NCBI RefSeq assembly: GCF_003853645.1
Contig: NZ_QTPO01000019.1
Coordinates: 1-64,000 of the forward strand
Length of the DNA: 64,000 nucleotides
Direction of reading: 5' to 3'
DNA from: Burkholderia sp. Bp9143
GTDB lineage: Bacteria > Pseudomonadota > Gammaproteobacteria > Burkholderiales > Burkholderiaceae
The translations under genes and the position numbers were made by a program. Shown in pieces: positions 53,789 to 63,215 of the stretch. The notes beneath the pieces were generated by a model. The model had not been told where the DNA came from and searched no databases. It saw only the letters and a program-made list of their open reading frames with translations. Positions within the stretch are counted from its first letter, which is position 1. Each line of letters starts with the position of its first letter.

Positions 53789-54943
53789 ATGAAACGTCGT
53801 AACTGGCTGGCATGGCTGGCCGTCTGCTCGCTCGGCACGGCCGCAGCCGCATCCGCGTACGGCGCGGACCCGGAAACCGTCAAGATCGGCTTCGCCGGCC
53901 CACTGACGGGGCCGGTCGCGCGCGTCGGCAAGGACCTGCAATACGGCGCGCAGCTCGCGCTCGACGAGGAGAACGCGAAGCATCCGACCATCGGCGGCAA
54001 GCCCGTGCGCTTCGTGCTCGACGTACAGGACGACCAGGCCGATCCGCGCATCGCGATCCAGGTCGGGCAGAAACTCGTCGACGACGGCGTGGTCGGCGTG
54101 ATCGGCCACTACAACTCGGGCTGCAGCATCCCCGCGTCGGCCGTCTACAGGCAGGCGAACGTCGCGATGATCACGCCCGGCTCCACCAATCCGCAACTGA
54201 CGATGCAGGGCTTCAAGAACGTGTTCCGCACGATGGGGCACGACGGCGTCGGCGGCGTGGTCGCCGGACGCTTCGCGGTCGAGCAGCTGAAGGCGAAGCG
54301 GATCGGTATCATCGACGACCGCACCGCATTCGGCCAGGGGCTCGCGGATGCATTCGAGAAAGGCGTGAAGGATGCGCACGGCACCATCGTCGGCCGTGAA
54401 TACACGAACGACAAGGCGGTCGATTTCCGCGGCATCCTGACGACGATGAAGAGCAACAACGTCGACCTGCTGTTCTTCGGCGGCCTCGACGAACAGGGCG
54501 CGATGCTCGTCAAGCAGATGCGCTCGCTCGGCATCCGCGCGCAGCTGTTCGGCGCCGGTGCGCTGAAGAGCAATGCGTTCCTGAAGATCGCCGGCAACGC
54601 GGGCGAAGGCACGCAGGATCTCGAGCCGGGGCCAGCGCTCGACAAGCTGCCGTCCGCCATCGCATTCGCGCAGCGCTACAAGGCGCGCTTCAACCAGGAC
54701 GTCGAGCTGTATGCGCCGTTCGCGTACGACGCGGCGCTCGCGATGATCGCGGCGATCCACAAGGCCGATTCGGTCGACCGCGGCAAGATCGTCGCGAGCC
54801 TGCCGGGCGTGTCGGTCACCGGTGTGACCGGGAAGATCTCGTTCGACGAGCGCGGCGACCTGATCAAACCGCCCTACACGCTGTTCCGCGTCGAACAGGG
54901 ACAGTGGCACAGCATTCGCACGGTCGGCGGCGCGTCGAACTGA
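53789..54943 (+). CDS. Periplasmic Leu/Ile/Val-type ABC substrate-binding protein
   Basis: This protein of 384 residues has a signal peptide (MKRRNWLAWLAVCSLGTAAA, cut near AYGAD) and mature start VKIGFAGPLTGPVARVGKDL. Further landmarks are GHYNSGCSIPASAVYRQANV and DRTAFGQGLADAFEKG. It closely resembles the binding protein at 11863 in architecture. No permease or ATPase genes are adjacent, so it must use components encoded elsewhere. It probably captures the substrate for the adjacent FAD enzyme. Confidence 0.92.
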   Translation: MKRRNWLAWLAVCSLGTAAAASAYGADPETVKIGFAGPLTGPVARVGKDLQYGAQLALDEENAKHPTIGGKPVRFVLDVQDDQADPRIAIQVGQKLVDDGVVGVIGHYNSGCSIPASAVYRQANVAMITPGSTNPQLTMQGFKNVFRTMGHDGVGGVVAGRFAVEQLKAKRIGIIDDRTAFGQGLADAFEKGVKDAHGTIVGREYTNDKAVDFRGILTTMKSNNVDLLFFGGLDEQGAMLVKQMRSLGIRAQLFGAGALKSNAFLKIAGNAGEGTQDLEPGPALDKLPSAIAFAQRYKARFNQDVELYAPFAYDAALAMIAAIHKADSVDRGKIVASLPGVSVTGVTGKISFDERGDLIKPPYTLFRVEQGQWHSIRTVGGASN

Positions 54944-54973
54944 TCGACGCCGAGCAGCCGGCAGCAGGTGGCG

Positions 54974-55885
54974 TCATCGCGCCGCCTGCTGCCGCTGCAC
55001 CTCCTGCGCTTTCATCTGCAGATACGCCCCCCGCTCGACTTCGTGCAGTTGCTGCGGATACTGCTCGGTCGCGTCGAACCAGCGTGCGAGGCGCTGGTCG
55101 AGCGGCTTGTCGAGCGTCGCGAGATACGTGTCGATCGCGAGGTAGTAACGCATCGTGTTGCGCTCCAGCAATCCGCGCACGCCGCCGATATATTGCGGCT
55201 GCGCGGCCGATGCGCCGCTGGCGACCGTGAACCCGACCTTGTCGCTTCCGACCGTCGCGAGGTAGGTCTTCATCGCCATGCGGCCGACCGTGCCGAAGCC
55301 GTACGAATACGTGAGGTGCAGGAACGTGCGCGATGCGCCGACCGGCACGGCCTCCAGCGCGATCCGGTAGTCCTTGGTGCCCATCGGGCCGCTGTCGGCG
55401 GTCAGGTCGACCTGGAAGTAGTCGGGCGTCGCGGCGGCCACGCCATAGCGAAACTGCACGCGATAGGTATCCGACAGCTTCTGCTCGATCTTGCGGCCGA
55501 GGTTCACGTCGAGCACCGGGCCGTTGCTGCCGGTCGACGCGTGACAGTACTTCGTGTTCAGGTGCAGGATCAGCACCGCGCACCAGTTCGCGGGGCCCTG
55601 CGCGGGGTCGTTGAGCTTGCCGCTCACGACGGAGAACGGGTAGTCGACGACCGCGTAGATGTCGCCTTTCAGCGACGACGATGCCTCGGACGACTCGAGG
55701 TAAAGCGGGCGATGGAACGGGTTGTTCTTCAGTTGCTCGCCGAGGCTGTGGTAGCGGTCGAGCAGCGCCGCCGCGCCGTCCGCGCCGAACGACAGCGCGC
55801 TCCAGCCGACGCATAGCGCCGCGACCAGCGCGCGCCAGGCGCGGCGCGCGTATCGCGGGGCTTGCGGGTGTTCGGATGTCTCCAT
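54974..55885 (-). CDS. Predicted secreted protein, unknown
   Basis: This 303-residue protein starts at ATG 55885 with AGGAG upstream. A signal-like segment WRALVAALCVGWSALSFGAD occupies about residues 17-36, followed by a long soluble region with GDIYAVVDYPFSVVSGKLND and ALILHLNTK-like stretches (CAVLILHLNTKYCHASTG). It has two Cys residues close together that may form a disulfide. A START-like fold is possible. I do not recognise the family. It ends 31 bp from the binding-protein gene, convergent. Confidence 0.7.
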   Translation of the reverse strand: METSEHPQAPRYARRAWRALVAALCVGWSALSFGADGAAALLDRYHSLGEQLKNNPFHRPLYLESSEASSSLKGDIYAVVDYPFSVVSGKLNDPAQGPANWCAVLILHLNTKYCHASTGSNGPVLDVNLGRKIEQKLSDTYRVQFRYGVAAATPDYFQVDLTADSGPMGTKDYRIALEAVPVGASRTFLHLTYSYGFGTVGRMAMKTYLATVGSDKVGFTVASGASAAQPQYIGGVRGLLERNTMRYYLAIDTYLATLDKPLDQRLARWFDATEQYPQQLHEVERGAYLQMKAQEVQRQQAAR

Positions 55886-55945
55886 TCTTGTGCTCCTGCG
55901 GGGGGCGCAGTATTGGCGCGCATGGTTCACAGAATACGCCGACCG

Positions 55946-56269
55946 CTATCGGCTCCGCTTCACCGGCACCGGCAATTGCGCGGCGGTGATCCGGATCAGC
56001 GTCGACAGCCATTCGCGGTCGTCCCAGCGCTCGCCTCCGATGACGAGATGCGGCTTCGCCGTCGGATACGGCGGACCTTCCTCGCACGCACCGAGAAACG
56101 CACGCCCGTCCGGAGTCGGCTTGACGAACAGTCGGTCGTCGCACACCAGCGCGACCATTTTGCCGTCGCAGTAGATTCCATATTCGCCGAACATCTTGCG
56201 GGCCGATACCGTGCCCGCCGGAGCCATCTGCTCGACAATGAAATCGACGGTTCCCTGACTCGATGCCAT
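55946..56269 (-). CDS. TfoX/Sxy N-terminal domain protein
   Basis: This 107-residue protein begins MASSQGTVDFIVEQMAPAGT and has SARKMFGEYGIYCDGKMVAL followed by LFVKPT, the conserved core of the TfoX N-terminal domain. In gammaproteobacteria TfoX controls natural competence; stand-alone N-domain proteins like this are widespread with unknown roles. Single gene between an unknown secreted protein and a recombinase. Confidence 0.85.
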   Translation of the reverse strand: MASSQGTVDFIVEQMAPAGTVSARKMFGEYGIYCDGKMVALVCDDRLFVKPTPDGRAFLGACEEGPPYPTAKPHLVIGGERWDDREWLSTLIRITAAQLPVPVKRSR

Positions 56270-56371
56270 CCATCCACTCCGTTACCGAATAACCCTTCTG
56301 ACCGTCGCCGATGCGGTGTCGTTCCGTTCACTCCTCGCGCAACCGCGCGTGCGCCCGGCTCCGCGTGCTGC

Positions 56372-58108
56372 TCATTTGTCGGCCGAGAACGCACTCGACA
56401 TCTGCCGCGCCCGCTTCACGTCATCCCCGTGCAGATAGATCGAGGTCGTCGAGATCGACGCATGCCGCAGGTTGTCGCGCACCGTCGTCAGCTCCGCGCC
56501 GCGCGCGAGCGCATGCGTCGCGTGCGTATGGCGCATCCAGTGCGGGCTTGCCTGCCGCAGCTTCTGCGCGAGCGCCGGGTTGTCGTCGTCGACGAGCGCG
56601 GCCGTCTGCGCGAAGAACCGCTGCATCACCTTCCACAGCCGCACGCTCGTGATCCCGGCCGCGCCGTCTTCCGCGAGGCTCGGAATCAGCGGCGTATCGG
56701 GCCGCCAGCGCACCGGCGTCACCGGCAGCCGCCGTGCGACCAGATGCCGATCGAGCGCAGTGCGCGCGAGCGGCGGCAGCGCGACGCGCGCGGCCTTGCT
56801 GCCTTTGCCGATCACCTTCAGCCATGCATCGCCGTGCGCGTCCGTATCGATGTCGCCGAGCGTCGCGCCGACCAGTTCGCTTGCGCGCAGCCCGGTCGCA
56901 TAACCGAAATCGAGGATGAAGCGCAGCCGTTGCGCGGCGGCCGGCGTCCAGCCGGACTGCGGCGCGCCGTCGGCCGTGCGCTTCTGGAATTCGAGCCCGT
57001 CGGCGATCGTGCGCACGAGCAGCCACTCGCCTTCGGTGAACGCATGCGACGTATCGAGCGCGTTCGCGCCGCGCGTGTCGCGCACCTTCACGCCCGCGAA
57101 CGGATTCGCGAGCAGGTAGCGCTGCTCGATCAGCCAGCGGAACAGCGCGCCGAGCACCGACAGCGTGTAGGCGGCCGAACGTGCGGACAATCCGCCCGAA
57201 AACGGCCGCCAGTCCGGCGCGCCGCGCGGCCGCACCGGGCCGATCCAGCGTTCGTGCGGCGTCGGGTTGCGCAAGAACGCGCGATACGCGACCGCGTCCT
57301 CGGTCGTCAGCGACGACAGCGCGCGCCCACGCTCGACGATCGCCCACAGGATCAGCCGCTCGGCCTCCTTCCGGTACGCGCGACGCGTCGCGGCCGATTC
57401 GTGCAGCGACAGCCACGCGTGCACGGCCGCATAGTCGTTGTCCGCATCGAGCGTGCTGGTCGCGCGCGGCGCGCGGAACGTGCCGGCCGACCCGTCGACC
57501 TCGTGCGGCAGTTTCAGCTGCTCCCACGGCACGATGCCGCTGCGCGGCGTCGCCGCGATCAGCGCGCGCGCCCGCTCGGTCAGCTCCGGATGCGCGGAAA
57601 AGAACGCCTCGACATGCCGCGCGCTCGCCACGCCGAGCCCCGCGATCGCGCGCCACCACTGACGCCGCCGCGGAATCCGCACGGTCAGGTCGGCCAGCGT
57701 CGCGATCCCGTGCGCACGCAGCGCGACGACCGCGCGCGCCGGCAGCCACAGGCCGACGTCGTCGCTGATCTGCGGCACCGGCGGGCGCGCATGGCGCAGC
57801 AGGCCGATCGCATCGGTCGCGGCTTTCGCCGCCTGAATGCGCTCGCTGTCGGCATGACCGAGCTGCTCGGCGAGATCGGGCCGCCCGGCCTGCCGCGCGA
57901 CACGCACGAGGCGACGACGAATCCCGCCGATCACGCCGCGCGCCGAGCGACCTTCGCCGAGACGATCGGGCAGATAGCGCTCGACGGCCTGGCGCACGGT
58001 CATGCCCGCATACCACGCACGCAGCGCGGCCAGTTCATCGGCGTCGGGAAAGCCCGCGGGTGCAGGTGCGGAATCGGAGGAAGGCAGTGGAGCGAGGCGC
58101 GGTGTCAT
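56372..58108 (-). CDS. Tyrosine recombinase with long N-terminal region
   Basis: This 578-residue site-specific recombinase is much longer than the usual 300-400. The catalytic Arg is in ATGLRASELVG (about residue 404), Lys in KVIGKGSKAARV, the HxxR box in HWMRHTHATHAL (about 520) and the nucleophile Tyr in STTSIYLHGDD (about 557). The first 250 residues contain helical segments of the type seen in Burkholderia integrases with the DUF3701 region. It starts at ATG 58108 with no strong ribosome-binding site. No tRNA or attachment repeat is visible, so it may be a resident recombinase rather than a prophage integrase. Confidence 0.88.
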   Translation of the reverse strand: MTPRLAPLPSSDSAPAPAGFPDADELAALRAWYAGMTVRQAVERYLPDRLGEGRSARGVIGGIRRRLVRVARQAGRPDLAEQLGHADSERIQAAKAATDAIGLLRHARPPVPQISDDVGLWLPARAVVALRAHGIATLADLTVRIPRRRQWWRAIAGLGVASARHVEAFFSAHPELTERARALIAATPRSGIVPWEQLKLPHEVDGSAGTFRAPRATSTLDADNDYAAVHAWLSLHESAATRRAYRKEAERLILWAIVERGRALSSLTTEDAVAYRAFLRNPTPHERWIGPVRPRGAPDWRPFSGGLSARSAAYTLSVLGALFRWLIEQRYLLANPFAGVKVRDTRGANALDTSHAFTEGEWLLVRTIADGLEFQKRTADGAPQSGWTPAAAQRLRFILDFGYATGLRASELVGATLGDIDTDAHGDAWLKVIGKGSKAARVALPPLARTALDRHLVARRLPVTPVRWRPDTPLIPSLAEDGAAGITSVRLWKVMQRFFAQTAALVDDDNPALAQKLRQASPHWMRHTHATHALARGAELTTVRDNLRHASISTTSIYLHGDDVKRARQMSSAFSADK

Positions 58109-58165
58109 GGGCGCCAGTTTGACAGAACTGCGCACGCTCGAAAACGCCCGAAGCGTTGCACGACA

Positions 58166-58201
58166 CCCGCGCGATGCCGGACGCTGCCGGCATCGCGCGG
58201 G
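58166..58201 (-). terminator. Strong hairpin after narK
   Basis: CCCGCGCGATGCCGG (58166-58180) and CCGGCATCGCGCGGG (58187-58201) make a perfect 15-bp stem, loop ACGCTG, five bases after the narK stop codon. There is no T-run. Likely end of the nar operon transcript or a transcript-stabilising stem. Confidence 0.5.
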
Positions 58202-58206
58202 AACGG

Positions 58207-59472
58207 TCAGCCCACCACAGGCGTGCGCCGCACCTCGGACAGGTAGATGAGGATCAGCGACACCCACACGACCCCGTACAGGAACATGAAGCAGGTCGTG
58301 CGCACCCGCAGCAGGTCGAGCAGCACGCCGAACAGGATCGGCAGCAGGAAGCCGCCGAGCCCGCCCGCGAGCCCGACGATGCCCGTGACGACACCCATGT
58401 TGTCCGGGAAATCGTCGGCGACGTACTTGAAGGTCGACGCCATCCCGAACGCGAACACCGCACCGAGCACGAAGGTCAGCGCAACGAATCCGGCCACCGG
58501 CATCGCCAGGTTCAGCGACGCGGTGCCGTCGATCGTATGGATCACGAAGTCGGTCGCCGGATACGACAGCAGGAACAGCGCGATCCACGCGACCCACAGC
58601 CCCCACCACGTGACCGCGTGCGCGCCGAAGCGATCGGACAGCGCGCCGCCGAGCGCGCGCAGCACCGAGCCCGGCAGCGAGAAGCCTGCCGCGAACGCGG
58701 ACGCCATCACGAGCGACATCCCGTATTCGCTCTTCAGGTACTGCGGAATCCACAGCGACAGCGCGGTGAAGCCGCCGAACGTGATCGAGTAGTACTGGCA
58801 GAGCCGCCACACGCGCGGGTCGCGCAACACCTTGAACGCGTCGAGCATCGAGCCGCCCCGTTTGCCGGCCCCCGGATCGGGCGCCGACGCGAACCAGAAG
58901 ATCACGGCCGTGACGAGCAGCGCGATCGCATAGACACGCGGCACGAAGCGCCAGCCGTACGCGGACAGCAGCAGCGGCGTGACGAACAGGTTCACGGCCG
59001 CGCCGCACGTGCCCGCGCCGAACACGCCCATCGCGAGCCCGCGCCGCTTCGGCGGAAAGAACCGCGCGACATACGGCGTGCCGACCGCGAACGACGCGCC
59101 GACGCAGCCGAGGAACAGCCCGATGAACAGGAACTGCCAGAGCTGCGTCGCGTAGCTGACGATGTAGACGGGAATCGCGCACACGACGAGCAGCACCGTC
59201 ATCACGATGCGGCCGCCGAAGCGGTCGGTCCACGTGCCGAGCGGCAAGCGCATCAGCGCGCCGGTCAGCACGGGCGTCGACGTGAGCAGGCCGAACTGGG
59301 TGCTGTTCAGGCCGAGATCGGTACGCAGCTGCACGCCGAGCACGCCGAACATCATCCACACGACGAAGCACACCATGAACGCGAGCGTGCTCGCGGCCAG
59401 CACCGACCATGCGCGCAGCGGGATGGCCTGTGTGTCCCCGGCCCGGCCGAGGTTACCCTGTTGAGTTGACAT
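58207..59472 (-). CDS. narK: Nitrate/nitrite transporter NarK (MFS)
   Basis: This protein of 421 residues has about twelve hydrophobic segments. The motif GTCGAAVNLFVTPLLLSAYG and the earlier GALMRLPLGTWTDRFGGRIV are typical of NarK-type NNP transporters, which exchange nitrate and nitrite across the inner membrane. It starts at ATG 59472 with GGGG upstream. It follows the ppiC gene by 15 bp at the end of the narGHJI-ppiC-narK run. Confidence 0.93.
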   Translation of the reverse strand: MSTQQGNLGRAGDTQAIPLRAWSVLAASTLAFMVCFVVWMMFGVLGVQLRTDLGLNSTQFGLLTSTPVLTGALMRLPLGTWTDRFGGRIVMTVLLVVCAIPVYIVSYATQLWQFLFIGLFLGCVGASFAVGTPYVARFFPPKRRGLAMGVFGAGTCGAAVNLFVTPLLLSAYGWRFVPRVYAIALLVTAVIFWFASAPDPGAGKRGGSMLDAFKVLRDPRVWRLCQYYSITFGGFTALSLWIPQYLKSEYGMSLVMASAFAAGFSLPGSVLRALGGALSDRFGAHAVTWWGLWVAWIALFLLSYPATDFVIHTIDGTASLNLAMPVAGFVALTFVLGAVFAFGMASTFKYVADDFPDNMGVVTGIVGLAGGLGGFLLPILFGVLLDLLRVRTTCFMFLYGVVWVSLILIYLSEVRRTPVVG

Positions 59473-59487
59473 ACGCAAAACCCCGTT

Positions 59488-60276
59488 TCATTGGACGAGC
59501 GGCCCGTTCGCGCCGTCGAAGGTCACGCCTTCGATGCGCGCGCCGCTCGCGAGTATCGCCACGTACTGCCGCATCGCCCGTTGCCGCACGCGTTCCGACA
59601 GGTACGCGGCGATCTGGCCGGCGGCCTCGTCGAGCGGCACCGTGTCGCCCGGCACGCGGCGCTCGATGCGCACGATGTGGAAGCCGAAGCGTGTATTGAC
59701 GAGTTTCGGCAGCACGCCGAGCCCGTCCGTGTCGAACAGCGCGGCCTCGAATTCCGGCACGGTGTCGCCGCGCAGCAATTGCCCGAGGCTGCCGCCGACC
59801 TGTGCCGACGGGCAGTTCGACGACGCGCGCGCGAGCGCTTCGAACGTATCGGGCGCGGCGACCACGTCGGCGAGCGCGCGTTCCGCGCGCTGCCGCAACG
59901 GCGCGAGCGGCACGCGGTCGGTCACCGCGAACAGCACGTGGCTCGCATAGACGATGTCGTTGCGCCGAAAGCGTGCCGGATGCTGCGCGTAGTAGCGCTC
60001 GCAGTCGGCGCGATCGGGTTCGGGCACGTGCGTCAGTTCGCGCTCGAGCAATGCGTCGACTGCGGCATCGTCGAGCGGCGCGCCTTCATCGATCAGCGCG
60101 AGCGACACCGCGCGCTGCCGCAGCAATTCGCGCACCGCAAGCGCATGCCGTGCCGCGTCGAGCGGATCGGGCGCGTCGCCGTGATGCCCGGCCTCGGCGG
60201 CAATAGCCGCGTCGTCGATCGCGACACCGTTGATCGTCAGCGGCGCCGTCGCGACTTCGGAGAGAACGTCGTTCAT
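59488..60276 (-). CDS. PpiC-type peptidyl-prolyl isomerase (nar-linked)
   Basis: This protein of 262 residues has an N-terminal helical region, then a parvulin domain (RRNDIVYASHVLFAVTDRVP, GGSLGQLLRGDTVPEFEAAL and FGFHIVRIERRVPGD). Such NifM/PpiC-like genes accompany nar operons in many betaproteobacteria and may help fold or mature the reductase. No signal peptide is obvious, so it should be cytosolic. Starts at ATG 60276, 9 bp after narI. Confidence 0.88.
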   Translation of the reverse strand: MNDVLSEVATAPLTINGVAIDDAAIAAEAGHHGDAPDPLDAARHALAVRELLRQRAVSLALIDEGAPLDDAAVDALLERELTHVPEPDRADCERYYAQHPARFRRNDIVYASHVLFAVTDRVPLAPLRQRAERALADVVAAPDTFEALARASSNCPSAQVGGSLGQLLRGDTVPEFEAALFDTDGLGVLPKLVNTRFGFHIVRIERRVPGDTVPLDEAAGQIAAYLSERVRQRAMRQYVAILASGARIEGVTFDGANGPLVQ

Positions 60277-60285
60277 GCGGCCTCC

Positions 60286-60969
60286 TCAGCGCTTGCGCAC
60301 GAGCTGGTACGGGCGAATCAGGTACGCGACCGATGCGATGCCGCTCCAGATATGCACCATCCGCGTGAACGGCGACACGAGGAAAATCGTAAAGCCGAGC
60401 AGGATATGCAGCCGGTACGTGAGCGGCACGCCGACCAGCAGGCTCGCGATGTCCGGCCGGAACGTGACGACGCCCTTCACGTAGTCGGTGAGCTGCTCGA
60501 ACATCGCGCCGTCCATATGGCGCGTCGACAGCACGACGGTGCCGAGCCCGAGCGCGAGCTGCACCCACAGCATCAGCACGATCAGGATGTCGGACTTGCG
60601 GCTGTTCTTGCGGATGCGCGGGTCGCCGAGACGACGCCAGATCAGGATCGTCAGCCCGATGATCGCCGCGACGCCGGCCGCACCGCCCGCCACCATCGCG
60701 ACGAGCTGGTGCCCGGACGCCGACAGGAACGGCGACACGAGCCAGTGCGGCGCAAGAAAACCGCCGAAGTGGCCGAGCACGACGACCAGCACGCCCCAGT
60801 GGAACAGGTTGCTGCCGAGCCGCAGCATCCCGTGGCGCAACAGCTGCGACGAATCGCTTTTCCACGTGTATTGCTCGCGGTCGAAGCGGATCAGGCTGCC
60901 GACCAGCAGCACCGCGAGACAGATGTACGGGTAGATCCCGAACAGGAACTGATGCAAGTAAGCATTCAT
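60286..60969 (-). CDS. narI: Respiratory nitrate reductase gamma subunit NarI
   Basis: This protein of 227 residues has five hydrophobic segments and contains YPYICLAVLLVGSLIRFDRE, RLGSNLFHWGVLVVVLGHFG and HILLGFTIFLVSPFTRMVHI. The paired His residues near segments 2 and 5 ligate the two haems. It anchors NarGH in the membrane and takes electrons from quinol. Follows narJ by 24 bp. Confidence 0.95.
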   Translation of the reverse strand: MNAYLHQFLFGIYPYICLAVLLVGSLIRFDREQYTWKSDSSQLLRHGMLRLGSNLFHWGVLVVVLGHFGGFLAPHWLVSPFLSASGHQLVAMVAGGAAGVAAIIGLTILIWRRLGDPRIRKNSRKSDILIVLMLWVQLALGLGTVVLSTRHMDGAMFEQLTDYVKGVVTFRPDIASLLVGVPLTYRLHILLGFTIFLVSPFTRMVHIWSGIASVAYLIRPYQLVRKR

Positions 60970-60993
60970 GTCTTTCCCCAGTTGGGCCCGCGC

Positions 60994-61689
60994 TTACGCG
61001 CCGCGGGCCGGCCGCTTGTCGTGGAACCGCACCGTCTGCTCGGCCGGCGTCGCCGCGCCGACGAAGCGCACCGCTTCGTCCGCATACGACGCATCGAGCG
61101 CGCGGTAGTCGTCGGCACTCGGCCGCGCGGCGGCCACGTCGTCGTCCGCATCCGCCGGTGCGTCGACCGGCGCGAGGCCGGCCATCGGCAACAGCGCGCC
61201 GACGACGAAGCTGTAATGGCTGCCGCGCTGCGCAAGCTGGCCGGCCAGCGCGCGCAGGATCTCGCCGGTCTCGCCGAGCAGGTTGCTCGCATCGGGTGCC
61301 GGCAGCCGCGACAGATATTCGAGGAACACGGGCAGGTAGTCGGGCAACTCGCCCGGGTTCAACGTCAGCCCGTGCCGCTCGTACATCTGCAGCAGATCGA
61401 CCATCGCCTGCCCGCGATCGCGCGATTCGCCGTGCACGTGTTCGAACAGGTGCAGCGACGTCGCGCGGCCGCGATCGAACAGCGCCACGTAGTTCTCCTG
61501 CAGCGTCAGCAGGTCGCGCTCGCGCACGTACGCGAAAAACCGATCGAGGCCCGCGCGCACCGCCTTCGGCACGCGCGCGCGTTCGCGCAGGTGGGTTTCG
61601 ATCGAGTCGAGCACGTCGACGAGCGCGTCGTCGGGATAGTCGAGCAGCGCCGCGAACGCCGCGTAGGTCGGATCGGGTGCGGTGCTCAT
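60994..61689 (-). CDS. narJ: Nitrate reductase molybdenum cofactor assembly chaperone NarJ
   Basis: This protein of 231 residues shows FAALLDYPDDALVDVLDSIE, LQENYVALFDRGRATSLHLF and HVHGESRDRGQAMVDLLQMY. These are signatures of the NarJ/TorD-type all-helical chaperone needed to load Moco into NarG. Start ATG 61689 overlaps the narH stop by four bases (ATGA). The last 50 residues are loosely conserved and charged. Confidence 0.95.
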   Translation of the reverse strand: MSTAPDPTYAAFAALLDYPDDALVDVLDSIETHLRERARVPKAVRAGLDRFFAYVRERDLLTLQENYVALFDRGRATSLHLFEHVHGESRDRGQAMVDLLQMYERHGLTLNPGELPDYLPVFLEYLSRLPAPDASNLLGETGEILRALAGQLAQRGSHYSFVVGALLPMAGLAPVDAPADADDDVAAARPSADDYRALDASYADEAVRFVGAATPAEQTVRFHDKRPARGA

Positions 61690-63215
61690 CGGGATGCCTC
61701 GTGGATCGGAATGGTTTTCGTGCCCTTCTTCGGGCTGAACAGGCTGCCCTCCGAACGGCCGTCGGAACAGCCGTTGCCGAACGAGAAGCCGCACGATGCA
61801 CGCAGGTCGTACGCGTTCTCCGCATACTCGCGGTGGGTCGTCGGGATCACGAAACGATCCTCGTAGTTCGCGATCGCGAGATAGCGGTACATCTCCTCGA
61901 CCTGCGCGAGCGACAGCCCGACCTGGTCGAGCACGCCGCGCGCATCGATGCCGTCGACGTGACGCGCGCGCATGAACGCACGCATCGCGAGCAGCCGTTC
62001 GAGCGCGAGCTTCACGGGCGCCTCGTCGCCGGCCGTCAGCAGGTTCGCCAGGTAACGCAGCGGAATGCGCAGCGATTCGACGTCCGGCAGGTAGCCGTTC
62101 ATCCCGAGCGCGCCGCTGTTCGCGGCCGAGTTGATCGGCGACAGCGGCGGCACGTACCAGACCATCGGCAGCGTCCGGTATTCCGGATGCAGCGGGAACG
62201 CGATCTTCCAGTCGATCGCCATCTTGTAGGTCGGCGAGCGCCGCGCGGCGTCGATCCACGCGGCCGGCACGCCGTCGCGCTCGGCCTGCGCGATCACGGC
62301 CGGATCCTCCGGATCGAGGAACAGCGACAGCTGCGCTTCGTACAGGTCCTTCTCGTTCTCCGCGCTGGCGGCCTCGCTGATCCGGTCGGCGTCGTACAGC
62401 AGCACGCCGAGGTAGCGGATGCGGCCGACGCAGGTTTCCGAACACACGGTCGGCTGGCCGGCCTCGATGCGCGGATAGCAGAAGATGCACTTCTCGGCCT
62501 TGCCGCTCTGCCAGTTGTAGTAGATCTTCTTGTACGGGCAGCCCGACACGCACATGCGCCAGCCGCGGCACTTGTCCTGGTCGATCAGCACGATGCCGTC
62601 TTCCTCGCGCTTGTAGATCGAGCCCGACGGGCACGACGCGACGCACGCCGGATTCAGGCAGTGCTCGCAGAGGCGCGGCAGGTACATCATGAAGGTGTTC
62701 TCGAACTGCCCGTAGATTTCCTTCTGTACCGACTCGAAGTTATAGTCCTTCGCGCGCTTCTCGAACTCTCCGCCGAGGATCTCCTCCCAGTTCGGGCCCC
62801 ACTCGATCTTCTCGAGCCGCTGGCCGCTGATCAGCGAGCGCGGCCGGGCCACCGGCATCGCGCGCGTGTTGCCCGCTTCCTGAAGATGGCCGTAGTCGAA
62901 CGTGAACGGCTCGTAGTAGTCGTCGATTTCGGGCAGGTGCGGGTTCGCGAAGATCTGCGCGAGCAGCCGCCACTTGCCGCCCAGACGCGGCTCGATCCTG
63001 CCGTCCGCACGCCGCTGCCAGCCGCCGCGCCAGCGGTCCTGGTTCTCCCAGTCCTTCGGATAGCCGATGCCCGGCTTGGTCTCGACGTTGTTGAACCACG
63101 CGTATTCCATTCCTTCGCGGCTGGTCCACACATTCTTGCAGGTCACCGAGCAGGTATGGCACCCGATGCACTTGTCGAGGTTCAGCACCATCGCGATCTG
63201 TGCACGTACTTTCAT
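61686..63215 (-). CDS. narH: Respiratory nitrate reductase beta subunit NarH
   Basis: This protein of 509 residues has four Fe-S motifs. The N-terminal CIGCHTCSVTCKN starts near residue 17. The second and third are CEHCLNPACVASCPSG, then CRGWRMCVSGCPY, in which Trp replaces the second Cys, giving the [3Fe-4S] cluster typical of NarH. It transfers electrons from NarI to NarG. Its ATG overlaps the narG stop (ATGA), and its stop overlaps narJ, so translation of the whole operon is coupled. Confidence 0.97.
   Translation of the reverse strand: MKVRAQIAMVLNLDKCIGCHTCSVTCKNVWTSREGMEYAWFNNVETKPGIGYPKDWENQDRWRGGWQRRADGRIEPRLGGKWRLLAQIFANPHLPEIDDYYEPFTFDYGHLQEAGNTRAMPVARPRSLISGQRLEKIEWGPNWEEILGGEFEKRAKDYNFESVQKEIYGQFENTFMMYLPRLCEHCLNPACVASCPSGSIYKREEDGIVLIDQDKCRGWRMCVSGCPYKKIYYNWQSGKAEKCIFCYPRIEAGQPTVCSETCVGRIRYLGVLLYDADRISEAASAENEKDLYEAQLSLFLDPEDPAVIAQAERDGVPAAWIDAARRSPTYKMAIDWKIAFPLHPEYRTLPMVWYVPPLSPINSAANSGALGMNGYLPDVESLRIPLRYLANLLTAGDEAPVKLALERLLAMRAFMRARHVDGIDARGVLDQVGLSLAQVEEMYRYLAIANYEDRFVIPTTHREYAENAYDLRASCGFSFGNGCSDGRSEGSLFSPKKGTKTIPIHEASR

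Noticed and set aside
52463-54910. An 815-codon minus-strand frame
   Set aside because: Antisense to the FAD oxidoreductase and binding-protein genes; low-complexity product without motifs.
56372-58108. Prophage or integrative island bounded by this recombinase
   Set aside because: Flanking genes are normal respiratory and chromosomal genes; no att repeats, tRNA or phage genes are present on either side.
56372-59410. A 1012-codon minus-strand frame joining the recombinase with the region upstream, suggesting a fusion
   Set aside because: The upstream part lies in the wrong phase over narK, which has all MFS features; the recombinase proper starts near 58108.
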